A model generated the notes under the pieces. It was not told where the DNA came from. It saw nothing but the letters and a program-made list of their open reading frames with translations, and ran no database searches. A stretch of 64,000 nucleotides of DNA, taken from assembly GCF_014673495.1 (NCBI RefSeq), contig NZ_CP051006.1, positions 3,720,001 to 3,784,000 of the forward strand, written 5' to 3'. This DNA is from Streptomyces griseofuscus. GTDB taxonomy: Bacteria > Actinomycetota > Actinomycetes > Streptomycetales > Streptomycetaceae. Below are positions 38,634 through 48,622 of this stretch, piece by piece. Every line of letters begins with the position of its first letter. Position 1 is the first letter of the stretch. The position numbers were made by a program, and so were the translations under genes.

Positions 38634-41130
38634 GCCTCCACCTCCTTGGGGGCCGCCTCGGCGGGGGCCGCCGGGCCGATGCGGACGAGGTTGCCGGGCT
38701 GTGCCCCGGTGTCGGAGGCGACGCCGCCGCCGACGGAGTTCAGCGGGAGCCAGACCACCCGGTCGGGCATCTCACCGATCTGGAGCGGGAGTTCGACGGT
38801 TCCGGCGGGACCGGTGACGGCGAGGAACTCGCCCTCCGCGACCCCCGCCTCGGCGGCCGTGGCGGCCGAGAGACGGGCCCGGGCGGCGCGCCGGGTGCCG
38901 GCCAGCGCCTCGTCGCCCTCCTGGAGCAGGCCCTGGTCGAGCAGCAGCCGGTGGCCCGCCAGTACGGCCTCCCCGGCGGCCGGGCGCGGTACGGCGCCCG
39001 CGGCCTCCCGGGGCTCGGTGGCGTACGGCCCGTCCCAGGAGCCGAGCCGGTCGATCTCCGCGCGGATGGTGCGCAGGTCCGGCAGCCCCAGGTGGACGTC
39101 CATCGCGTCGGCCAGCATGTGCAGCACCCGGGCGTCGGTCGGGGCCAGCCGGCGGGTCATCTGCTCCGGCTTGAGCGCGGCCTCGAAGGAGCGCACCCTG
39201 CCCTCCCAGTTGAGGAAGGAGCCCGCCTTCTCGGCGACCGCGGCGACCGGCAGGACGACATCGGCGCGTTCGGTGACCTCGCTGGGCCGCAGCTCCAGCG
39301 AGACCAGGAAGCCGACCTGGTCCAGCGCCTCGCGGGCGCGGGCCGGGTCGGGCAGGTCGGCGACCTCGACGCCCGCGACCACCAGGGCCGCCAGGCCGCC
39401 GTCCGCGGCGGCCTCGACGATCCGCTCGGTGTCCCGGCCGTAGCCCAGCGGCAGTTCGGACAGGCCCCAGGCGCCGGCCACCTCGGCGCGGGCGCGCGGG
39501 TCGGTCGCGGGGCGGCCGCCCGGCAGCAGCGCGGGCAGCGCGCCGACCTCCAGGGCGCCGCGCTCCCCGGCCCGGCGCGGGATCCACACCAGCCGGGCGC
39601 CGGTCGCGGTCGCGGTCCGTACGGCGGCGGTGAACCCGCCGGCGACCGAGGCCAGCCGCTCTCCGACGACGATGACGGCGCCCTCGCCGCGCAGCGCCTC
39701 GGCGGCCCGGGTGCCGGGGGCCTCCAGGCCGACGCCGCTCGCGAGCGCGTCCAGCCACTCGGTCTCGGTGCCGGGCGCGGCCGGCAGCAGGGTGCCGCCC
39801 GCCTTCTCCAAGCCCCGGGTGGCGTGTGTGGCCAGCGAGAACACCAGCTGCTTGTGCTTTCGCCAGGCCTTGCGCAGCCGCAGGAAGACGCCGGGGGCCT
39901 CCTCCTCCGACTCGAAGCCGACGAGGAGCACGGCGGACGCCTTCTCCAGCGCGCCGTACGTGACCCCCGTACCTTCCAGGTCACGCCCGCGGCCCGCCAC
40001 CGTGGCGGCGAGGAAGCCCGCCTCCTCGGCGCTGTGCACCCGTGCGCGGAAATCGATGTCGTTGGTGTCCAGGGCGACCCGCGCGAACTTGCTGTACGCG
40101 TAGGCGTCCTCGACGGTCAGCCGGCCGCCGGTCAGGACGGCGGCCCGGGAGCGGGCGGCGCTCAGACCGCGGGCGGCGGCCTCCAGCGCCTCCGGCCAGG
40201 ACGCGGGCTCCAGGACGCCGTCGGCGCCGCGCACCAGCGGGGTGTCGAGGCGGTCCTTGAGCTGGGCGTAGCGGAAGCCGAAGCGCCCCTTGTCGCAGAT
40301 CCACTCCTCGTTGACCTCGGGGTCGTTGGCCGCGAGCCGCCGCATGACCTTGCCGCGCCGGTGGTCGGTGCGGGTGGCGCAGCCGCCCGCGCAGTGCTCG
40401 CACACCGAGGGCGAGGAGACCAGGTCGAAGGGGCGGGAGCGGAAGCGGTACGCCGCCGAGGTGAGCGCTCCCACCGGGCAGATCTGGATGGTGTTCCCGG
40501 AGAAGTACGACTCGAAGGGGTCGCCCTCGCCGGTGCCGACCTGCTGGAGCGCGCCCCGCTCGATCAGCTCGATCATCGGGTCGCCCGCGATCTGGTTGGA
40601 GAACCGGGTGCAGCGGGCGCACAGCACACAGCGCTCGCGGTCCAGCAGCACCTGGCTGGAGATCGGGACCGGCTTCTCGTAGGTGCGCTTGCGGCCCTCG
40701 AAGCGGGACTCGGCGTTGCCGTGCGACATGGCCTGGTTCTGGAGCGGGCACTCGCCGCCCTTGTCACAGACCGGGCAGTCCAGCGGGTGGTTGATGAGCA
40801 GCAGCTCCATCACACCGTGCTGGGCCTTCTCGGCGACCGGGGAGGTCAGCTGGGTGCGCACCACCATGCCGTCGGTGCAGGTGATGGTGCAGGAGGCCAT
40901 CGGCTTGCGCTGGCCCTCCACCTCCACGATGCACTGCCGGCAGGCGCCGGCCGGGTCCAGCAGCGGGTGGTCGCAGAAGCGGGGGATCTCGATGCCGAGC
41001 TGTTCGGCGGCCCGGATGACCAGGGTGCCCTTGGGCACGCTGATCTCGATGCCGTCGATCGTCAGCGCGACGAGGTCTTCCGGCGGGAGGGCCGCCTCTC
41101 CGCCACCCGCGGGAGCGTTGGTGGTCACGG

Positions 41131-41134
<4 letters not shown>
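38630..41134 (-). CDS. nuoG: NADH-quinone oxidoreductase subunit G
   Basis: 834 aa from the ATG overlapping the nuoF stop by 4 bp (MTVTTNAPAGGG). The iron-sulphur N-terminus has the 2Fe-2S site (CDHPLLDPAGACRQC, later ASC), the His-type 4Fe-4S site (INHPLDCPVCDKGGECPLQ) and CVLCARCTRF. Next is CEHCAGGC, with the fourth Cys exactly 27 residues after the third, so the extra N7 cluster ligand set (CxxCx3Cx27C) is complete. The remainder is a molybdopterin-oxidoreductase-like domain without cofactor function, fairly diverged and Ala-rich. Confidence 0.97.
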
Positions 41135-42476
<1,342 letters not shown>

Positions 42477-42477
<1 letters not shown>

Positions 42478-43346
42478 CACTCCCCCTCCTCGGCGGCGGG
42501 CCCTGCCGGGTGGGCGGGGTCGGAGGCCGACGTCTGGTGCGGCGCGTCATGGGAACTGAGGTGTTCGGCCGGCGACGGCTCGTGCACCGCGGCCCGCGCC
42601 TCGTCGTGCGGACCGCCGTCCCGCGGATGGACCACGCGCGCGGGCTCCGACTCGCCCCTGGCCAGGCGCAGTCCGACCAGCGAGGCGGGTCCGGCGCTGC
42701 CGCCCTCCTCGACGGCTCCGGGCCGCTCGTCCGGGAAGCCGGCCAGGATCCGGGCGGTCTCCTTGAAGGTGCACAGCCGCGCCCCGCGGGTGGGCTGTAC
42801 GGCCCGTCCGGCGCGCAGGTCGTCCACCAGGTCCCGGGCGCTGCCGGGCGTCTGGTTGTCGAAGAACTCCCAGTTGACCATCACGACCGGCGCGAAGTCG
42901 CAGGCCGCGTTGCACTCGATGTGCTCCAGGGTGACCTTGCCGTCGTCGGTGGTCTCCCCGTTGCCCACGCCCAGGTGCTCCTGGAGGGACTCGAAGATCG
43001 CGTCGCCGCCCATCACCGCGCACAGGGTGTTGGTGCACACCCCGACCTGGTAGTCGCCGGAGGGCCGGCGCCGGTACATGGTGTAGAAGGTGGCCACCGC
43101 GGTGACCTCGGCGGTGGTCAGGCCGAGCGTCTCCGCGCAGAACCGCATTCCGGTGCGCGTGACATGGCCCTCCTCGGACTGCACGAGGTGGAGCAGCGGC
43201 AGCAGGGCGGAGCGGGAGTCCGGGTAGCGCGCCACGATCTCGCGCGCGTCCGCCGCAAGGCGTTCCCGTACGTCGTCCGGGTAGGCGGGCGCGGGCGGTT
43301 CGGGCATGCCCAGGCTGACGCCGTGCTCCGAAGAAGAGGTGGTCAC
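42477..43346 (-). CDS. nuoE: NADH-quinone oxidoreductase subunit E
   Basis: 289 aa from a GTG overlapping the nuoD stop by 4 bp. Thioredoxin-like 2Fe-2S subunit (N1a): CTNTLCAVMGG and IECNAACDFAPVVMVNWEFF supply the four Cys. The conserved domain ends near residue 185. The last ~100 residues are a His/Pro/Ala/Glu-rich extension (HEPSPAEHLSSHDAPHQ), longer than in most bacteria. Confidence 0.96.
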
Positions 43347-44665
43347 CGGTCGACGCCTCCCATCACGGGATCGATGGACGCGACGGCGACGATCACGTCG
43401 GCGACCTGGCCGCCCTCGCACATCGCCGCCATGGCCTGAAGGTTGGTGAAGGACGGGTCGCGGAAGTGGACCCGGTAGGGGCGGGTGCCGCCGTCGGAGA
43501 CCGCGTGCACACCGAGTTCGCCCTTGGGGGACTCGACGGCCGCGTACGCCTGGCCCGGCGGGACCCGGAAGCCCTCGGTGACCAGCTTGAAGTGGTGGAT
43601 CAGGGCCTCCATGGAGGTGCCCATGATCTTCTTGATGTGGTCGAGGGAGTTGCCGAGTCCGTCCGGGCCGAGGGCCAGCTGGGCGGGCCAGGCGATCTTC
43701 TTGTCGGCGACCATGACCGGGCCGGGCGCCAGCCGGTCCAGGCACTGCTCGATGATCCCGAGCGACTGGCGCATCTCCTCCAGCCGGATCAGGAAGCGGC
43801 CGTAGGCGTCGCAGCTGTCGGCGGTGGGGACCTCGAAGTCGTACGTCTCGTAGTCGCAGTACGGCTGGGTCTTGCGCAGGTCGTGCGGCAGGCCGGTGGC
43901 GCGCAGGATCGGGCCGGTCGCGCCGAGGGCCATGCAGCCGGCCAGGTCGAGATAGCCGATGTCGCCCATGCGGGCCTTGAAGATGGGGTTCCCGGTGGCG
44001 AGTTTGTCGTACTCCGGGATGTTTCGGCGCATCTTCTTGACGAACTCGCGGATCTGGTCGACCGCGCCGGGCGGCAGGTCCTGGGCGAGTCCGCCGGGGC
44101 GGATGTACGCGTGGTTCATCCGCAGGCCGGTGATCAGTTCATAGAGGTCGAGAATCATTTCACGATCACGGAAGCCGTAGATCATGATCGTGGTCGCGCC
44201 CAGTTCCATGCCGCCGGTGGCGATGCACACCAGGTGGGAGGACATCCGGTTCAGCTCCATCAGGAGCACCCGGATGATCTTGGCGCGGTCGGTGATGTCG
44301 TCCTCGATGCCGAGGAGCTTCTCGACGGCGAGGCAGTAGGCGGTCTCGTTGAAGAAGGACGTCAGGTAATCCATGCGCGTGACGAAGGTGGTGCCCTGCG
44401 TCCAGGTGCGGAATTCGAGGTTCTTCTCGATACCGGTGTGCAGATAGCCGATGCCGCAGCGGGCCTCGGTGACCGTCTCGCCGTCGATCTCCAGGATCAG
44501 CCGGAGCACCCCGTGGGTGGAGGGGTGCTGGGGACCCATGTTGACGACGATGCGCTCGTCGTCGGAGCGGGCAGCCGACTGGACGACCTCGTCCCAGTCG
44601 CCACCGGTGACCGTGTAGACGGTGCCCTCGGTGGTTTCGCGTGCCGATGCGGACTCAGTGCTCAC
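43343..44665 (-). CDS. nuoD: NADH-quinone oxidoreductase subunit D
   Basis: 440 aa from the GTG overlapping nuoC by 4 bp (MSTESASARETTEG). The 49-kDa quinone-site subunit: VNMGPQHPSTHGVLRLILEI, GYLHTGIEKNLEFRTW, DYLTSFFNETAYCLAVEKLL and the terminal DPSFTNLQAMAAMCEGGQVA. Full length. It is the only nuoD in the window, relevant because the second nuo cluster shows none. Confidence 0.98.
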   Translation of the reverse strand: MSTESASARETTEGTVYTVTGGDWDEVVQSAARSDDERIVVNMGPQHPSTHGVLRLILEIDGETVTEARCGIGYLHTGIEKNLEFRTWTQGTTFVTRMDYLTSFFNETAYCLAVEKLLGIEDDITDRAKIIRVLLMELNRMSSHLVCIATGGMELGATTIMIYGFRDREMILDLYELITGLRMNHAYIRPGGLAQDLPPGAVDQIREFVKKMRRNIPEYDKLATGNPIFKARMGDIGYLDLAGCMALGATGPILRATGLPHDLRKTQPYCDYETYDFEVPTADSCDAYGRFLIRLEEMRQSLGIIEQCLDRLAPGPVMVADKKIAWPAQLALGPDGLGNSLDHIKKIMGTSMEALIHHFKLVTEGFRVPPGQAYAAVESPKGELGVHAVSDGGTRPYRVHFRDPSFTNLQAMAAMCEGGQVADVIVAVASIDPVMGGVDR

Positions 44666-45420
44666 GAGTACGACCTCCGCTGGTCCGGAGCCGGGATCTG
44701 GGCGCCCTTGTACTCGACGGGGATGCCGCCGAGCGGGTAGTCCTTGCGCTGCGGGTGGCCCTGCCAGTCGTCCGGCATCATGATCCGCGTCAGGGCCGGG
44801 TGGCCGTCGAAGACGATCCCGAAGAAGTCGTACGTCTCGCGCTCGTGCCAGTCGTTGGTGGGATAGACGGGCACCAGGGACGGGATGTGCGGGTCGGCGT
44901 CCGGGGCGCTGACCTCCAGGCGGATCAGCCGGTTGTGGGTGATCGAGCGCAGGTGGTAGACGGCGTGCAGCTCGCGGCCCTTGTCGCCCGGGTAGTGCAC
45001 GCCGCTGACGCCGGTGCACAGTTCGAAGCGCAGGGCGGGGTCGTCGCGCAGGGTGCGGGCGACGCGCGGCAGGTGCTCGCGCTCGATGTGGAAGGTGAGT
45101 TCGCCGCGGTCGACGATCGTCTTCTCGATGGCGTTGTCCGGCAGCAGGCCCTGTTCCTCCAGGGCGCCCTCCAGCTCGTCGGCGACCTCGTCGAACCAGC
45201 CGCCGTAGGGCCGGCTCGCCGGTCCGGGCAGCCGGACCGAGCGGATGAGGCCCCCGTATCCGGAGGTGTCGCCGCCGTTGTCGGCGCCGAACATGCCGCG
45301 CTGGACGCGGATCTCCTCGCCGCCCTGGCCGCGCTGGCCGGGGAGGTTGGAGGCGGAGAGGTCCTTCTCGGGGTTCACCCCGTTCGTCCCGCCGCCGTGG
45401 GTGCCGTTCGCGTCGCTCAC
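44662..45420 (-). CDS. nuoC: NADH-quinone oxidoreductase subunit C
   Basis: 252 aa from the GTG overlapping nuoB by 4 bp (MSDANGTHGGGTNGVN). A disordered N-terminal ~60 residues precede the NuoC domain with NDWHERETYDFFGIVFDGHP and TRIMMPDDWQGHPQRKDYPL, the 30-kDa subunit signature. The C-terminus is short, in contrast with the very long tail of the paralogue at 1-2.7 kb. Confidence 0.97.
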   Translation of the reverse strand: MSDANGTHGGGTNGVNPEKDLSASNLPGQRGQGGEEIRVQRGMFGADNGGDTSGYGGLIRSVRLPGPASRPYGGWFDEVADELEGALEEQGLLPDNAIEKTIVDRGELTFHIEREHLPRVARTLRDDPALRFELCTGVSGVHYPGDKGRELHAVYHLRSITHNRLIRLEVSAPDADPHIPSLVPVYPTNDWHERETYDFFGIVFDGHPALTRIMMPDDWQGHPQRKDYPLGGIPVEYKGAQIPAPDQRRSYS

Positions 45421-45971
45421 CGCAGCAGCCCCTTCATCTCGATGGTGGGCAGGGCCTTGAGCGCCGCCTCCTCCGCCTCGCGGGCCGCTTCCTCGGCGTT
45501 CACCCCGAGCTTGGTGGACTGGATCTTCTGGTGGAGCTTGAGGATCGCGTCCATCAGCATCTCGGGCCGGGGCGGGCAGCCGGGGAGGTAGATGTCGACC
45601 GGGACGATGTGGTCGACGCCCTGGACGATCGCGTAGTTGTTGAACATGCCGCCCGAGGAGGCGCAGACGCCCATGGAGATCACCCACTTGGGATTGGGCA
45701 TCTGGTCGTAGACCTGCCGCAGCACCGGCGCCATCTTCTGGCTGACCCGGCCGGCCACGATCATCAGGTCCGCCTGGCGCGGTGAGCCGCGGAACACCTC
45801 CATGCCGAAGCGCGCCAGGTCGTAACGGCCGGCGCCGGTGGTCATCATCTCGATGGCACAGCAGGCGAGGCCGAAGGTGGCCGGGAAGACGGATGCCTTG
45901 CGCACCCAGCCCGCGGCCTGTTCCACGGTGGTCAGCAGGAAGCCGCTCGGCAGCTTTTCTTCGAGTCCCAT
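45417..45971 (-). CDS. nuoB: NADH-quinone oxidoreductase subunit B
   Basis: 184 aa. N2 cluster ligands lie in FGLACCAIEMM, SMGVCASSGGMFNNYA and LPGCPPRPEML. A Glu-rich helical C-terminus (GVNAEEAAREAEEAALKALP) follows. 15 bp downstream of nuoA. Confidence 0.98.
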   Translation of the reverse strand: MGLEEKLPSGFLLTTVEQAAGWVRKASVFPATFGLACCAIEMMTTGAGRYDLARFGMEVFRGSPRQADLMIVAGRVSQKMAPVLRQVYDQMPNPKWVISMGVCASSGGMFNNYAIVQGVDHIVPVDIYLPGCPPRPEMLMDAILKLHQKIQSTKLGVNAEEAAREAEEAALKALPTIEMKGLLR

Positions 45972-45986
45972 GTCTTATATGGCCCC

Positions 45987-46346
45987 TCAGTCCCATTCCA
46001 GGCCGCCGCGCCGCCATACGTACGCGTACGCGACGAAGACGGTGAGCACGAAGAGCAACATCTCCACGAGCCCGAAAAGCCCCAGGGCGTCGAAGGTGAC
46101 GGCCCAGGGGTAGAGGAAGACGATCTCGATGTCGAAGACGATGAAGAGCATCGCCGTCAGGTAGTACTTGATGGGGAAGCGCCCGCCGCCGGCCGGCGTG
46201 GGGGTCGGCTCGATGCCGCACTCGTAGGCTTCGAGCTTGGCGCGGTTGTACCGCTTCGGACCGATCAGCGTGGCCATGACCACGGAGAAGATCGCAAAGC
46301 CTGCCCCGAGGGCTCCCAGTACGAGGATGGGCGCATAAGCGTTCAC
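45987..46346 (-). CDS. nuoA: NADH-quinone oxidoreductase subunit A
   Basis: 119 aa from GTG preceded by GAGGAGCG. Three membrane helices; LEAYECGIEPTPTPAGG is the quinone-proximal loop with the conserved Cys, and FDIEIVFLYPWAVTFDALG completes the signature. First gene of the 14-gene nuoA-N operon, which runs to the terminator at 30.3 kb with gaps of 15 bp or less or with overlaps throughout. Confidence 0.97.
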   Translation of the reverse strand: MNAYAPILVLGALGAGFAIFSVVMATLIGPKRYNRAKLEAYECGIEPTPTPAGGGRFPIKYYLTAMLFIVFDIEIVFLYPWAVTFDALGLFGLVEMLLFVLTVFVAYAYVWRRGGLEWD

Positions 46347-46413
46347 CGCTCCTCGCTCCTCTCAGTCGGCACTGACTGCTGGCGGTTCGCTGGGCCGATG
46401 AAGATCGAGAACA

Positions 46414-46429
46414 TGTGAAGCAGGTCACA
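46414..46429. promoter_or_regulatory. Rex (ROP)- or Crp-like operator upstream of nuoA
   Basis: TGTGAAGCAGGTCACA, a perfect TGTGA-N6-TCACA inverted repeat 68-83 bp upstream of the nuoA start. It fits the redox-sensing repressor Rex operator pattern (Rex is known to control nuo in S. coelicolor). It also fits a Crp-type site; sequence alone does not separate these. Confidence 0.65.
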
Positions 46430-47015
46430 AGCCCAACTGCCTCGCATCCTATGCCCGCCGATCTGTGATCTGCGACACGGGGTATTCCACAAGCTTTGTG
46501 ATCTCCACCACCTGACGAAGGATCATGAAGTCGGATGATGGCTGATCTTCATACACGAAGCGTTCAGTTGATCACTAGAAGTGACAATTTCGCCTGTCGT
46601 CGCAGGCCAAAGCGGGCGTCTCAATATCAAGAGAGTTCGCCTGCATGCAAATTGGTGCTGAGCACTCGATCTTGATAGTGGATCTCGCACACACGTCGGC
46701 GTGTGCATGTGTTCACGAACTCCCCCCACGCGCGGGACGTCGGCCTCCCGGCGAGCGTTCCGTGACCTCGGTCACAGTCACAGCAGCCTCTCAGGAACCG
46801 GGGTTGGCCAACCGCATCAACCGGTGGTAGGCGCGGGGCAATTCGGACGTAATGATCAAAGACCGTGATCAAGGGCTTGATCACGGGCGTCCGCAATGTC
46901 CGTTACGGCGTCAATAAAGGGCGACACGCCCGGGGTTTGAGGTCTCGATCGTGCAACTGTGGCGCAGCACACGTTTCTTGAAGATAGTGAGGAGCCCCTG
47001 ATACCGGTTGTTCCC
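46430..47015. promoter_or_regulatory. gene-free region with dyads between nuoA and the NlpC/P60 gene
   Basis: About 590 bp without a convincing gene, AT-richer than its surroundings. It contains CACAAGCTTTGTG (46488-46500) and, closer to the hydrolase gene, a perfect 20-bp palindrome GTGATCAAGGGCTTGATCAC (46865-46884). A third TGATCAAAG half-site lies just upstream at about 46853. Promoters for nuo (leftward) and the hydrolase (rightward) must lie here. I see no c-di-AMP riboswitch, although this gene class often has one. Confidence 0.55.
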
Positions 47016-47846
47016 ATGTCCCACACCGCTCACATACGCAGCCACCGGAAGCCCCGCCGCAGCGCGTCGTCCCTCGCGATGCGGGCCGGAGTTGCCGGTG
47101 GCGTCCTCAGCACCCTGGCAGTCGCCGGGGCCGCCGGTTCGGCCAACGCGGCCGAGCCGGTGACGCAGACCCTCGAACTGCCCACCCTGACGGCCGATCT
47201 GGCCACGCAGGCCGCCCAGTCCGCGGACGCCACCCAGCAGGCCGCGGCGAACTACCAGCTCCAGGCCGAGCGTGACGCCGCCGCCACGAAGGCCGCGAAG
47301 CAGGCCAAGGCGGACCTCGCCGACGCCAAGCAGAAGGCCGCCGAGGCCAAGAAGAAGGCCGAGGAGACCGCTCGCAAGGCCGCCGCCGAGCGCGCCTCGC
47401 GCAGCACCACCCGGATCGCCCTCACGGCCGACGACACCTCCGGCTCCACCGGTACCGGCACGAGCACCAGCACCGGCTCCTCCACGGCCACCGGTTCCGC
47501 CGCGGCGGTCGTCAGCTTCGTCAAGTCGCAGCTGGGCAAGGCGTACGTCTCCGGCGCCACCGGCCCCTCCGCCTACGACTGCTCGGGCCTGGTGCAGACC
47601 GCCTTCAAGCAGGTCGGCGTGAGCCTGCCGCGCGTCTCGCAGGACCAGTCGACCGCCGGCACCCAGGTCTCGCTGAGCGACCTCCAGCCGGGCGACATCC
47701 TGTACTGGGGCAGCGCGGGCAGCGCGTACCACGTCGCGGTGTACGTGGGCGACGGCATGTTCGTCGGCGCGCAGAACCCGTCCTCCGGCGTCTCCGAGCA
47801 CCCGCTGTCGTACGACCAGCCGACGGGCGCCGTGCGCGTGCTCTGA
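47016..47846 (+). CDS. secreted NlpC/P60 peptidoglycan hydrolase
   Basis: 276 aa from ATG. An in-frame GTG at 46959 would add 19 residues (MAQHTFLEDSEEPL...); the nearest GAGG to the chosen ATG is rather distant, so the start is uncertain. Layout: a signal peptide with a long basic n-region (RSHRKPRRSASSLAMRAGVA; cleavage near SANAAEP), an Ala/Lys/Glu-rich coiled coil (about 65-130), a Ser/Thr/Gly linker, and a C-terminal NlpC/P60 domain. The catalytic Cys is in SAYDCSGLVQTAF and the His in AYHVAVYVGDGMFVGA. It cleaves stem peptides in the cell wall; the coiled coil may mediate regulation as in RipA-like proteins. Confidence 0.93.
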   Translation: MSHTAHIRSHRKPRRSASSLAMRAGVAGGVLSTLAVAGAAGSANAAEPVTQTLELPTLTADLATQAAQSADATQQAAANYQLQAERDAAATKAAKQAKADLADAKQKAAEAKKKAEETARKAAAERASRSTTRIALTADDTSGSTGTGTSTSTGSSTATGSAAAVVSFVKSQLGKAYVSGATGPSAYDCSGLVQTAFKQVGVSLPRVSQDQSTAGTQVSLSDLQPGDILYWGSAGSAYHVAVYVGDGMFVGAQNPSSGVSEHPLSYDQPTGAVRVL

Positions 47847-47893
47847 GGTATCCCATACCGTTTCGCATACTTGAGGCGCGTTTCGCACCTCAC

Positions 47894-47928
47894 GCAGGGC
47901 CGCAGCCGCTCGGGGGCAGCGGCCCTGC
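47894..47928 (+). terminator. terminator after the NlpC/P60 gene
   Basis: 10-bp perfect stem GCAGGGCCGC/GCGGCCCTGC, 15-base loop, 48 bp after the stop codon. Confidence 0.75.
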
Positions 47929-47954
47929 GGCGTTCCCTGGCATGCTCGGGCCGG

Positions 47955-47970
47955 ACCGCCGTACGGCGGT
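47955..47970. promoter_or_regulatory. 16-bp palindrome upstream of def
   Basis: ACCGCCGTACGGCGGT, a perfect palindrome 29 bp before the def start. It could be an operator or a small hairpin in the def leader; no known regulator assigned. Confidence 0.35.
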
Positions 47971-47998
47971 TTCGTCCACGAGTGAAGGAGAAGACGCG

Positions 47999-48622
47999 AT
48001 GCCACGCGTGTTCGTACAGGGCGCCCCTGTCGCCGAGTTCCCCCGGTACGCCCCCGAGGCCGGGCGCGGCGCGGTGCGCAGGATCACCGAGGTCGGCGAG
48101 GCGGTGCTGCACAAGCCGTGCCGGGACGTCACGGAGTTCGGGCCCGATCTCGCGGCGCTCATCGACGACATGTTCCGCACGATGTACGTCGCCGAGGGCG
48201 CCGGGCTCGCCGCGAATCAGGTCGGGGTCGATCTGCGCCTCTTCGTGTACGACTGCCCCGATGACGACGGAAACCGGCATGTCGGACACATCGTCAACCC
48301 CGTGCTGGAATCGCCCCTGAACGGGCGACGACTGCTGGACGAGGGCGAGGGCTGTCTGTCGGTGCCGGGGGCGGTGATGGCCGTACCCAGGCCGGACCGG
48401 GCACTGGTGCGCGGCCAGGACCGGGACGGCAGTCCGCTGGAGGTCGAGGGCACGGGCTACTTCGCCCGCTGCCTCGCGCACGAGACGGATCACACCAACG
48501 GGTACATCTATCTCGACCGGTTGACCAAGCGGGAGAAAAAGGACGCGCTGCGGCAGATGGGAGACCGGCGGGAGGAGGTCTACGCCCGCCGGTCCGCCCA
48601 AGAGGCCGCGCTCAGCGCCTGA
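47999..48622 (+). CDS. def: peptide deformylase
   Basis: 207 aa from ATG with GAAGGAG upstream. It removes the N-formyl group from nascent proteins. All three family motifs are present: GAGLAANQVGVD (motif 1, GxGxAAxQ), EGCLSVPG (motif 2, metal Cys) and HETDHTNG (motif 3, with HETDH in place of the more common HExDH variants). The protein has a ~25-residue N-terminal extension before the usual core and is one of the paralogues typical of Streptomyces. Its TGA directly abuts the stop codon of the convergent reductase gene. Confidence 0.95.
   Translation: MPRVFVQGAPVAEFPRYAPEAGRGAVRRITEVGEAVLHKPCRDVTEFGPDLAALIDDMFRTMYVAEGAGLAANQVGVDLRLFVYDCPDDDGNRHVGHIVNPVLESPLNGRRLLDEGEGCLSVPGAVMAVPRPDRALVRGQDRDGSPLEVEGTGYFARCLAHETDHTNGYIYLDRLTKREKKDALRQMGDRREEVYARRSAQEAALSA

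Noticed and set aside
46523..46896. Small minus-strand frames with several Cys in the nuoA-NlpC gap
   Set aside because: No ribosome binding site or recognisable domain, and the region is rich in dyads expected of promoters.
46430..47015. A second c-di-AMP riboswitch upstream of the NlpC/P60 gene
   Set aside because: I looked for the conserved CCGACAGCT/ACCTCG and GGGGTAAA-type blocks and did not find them.
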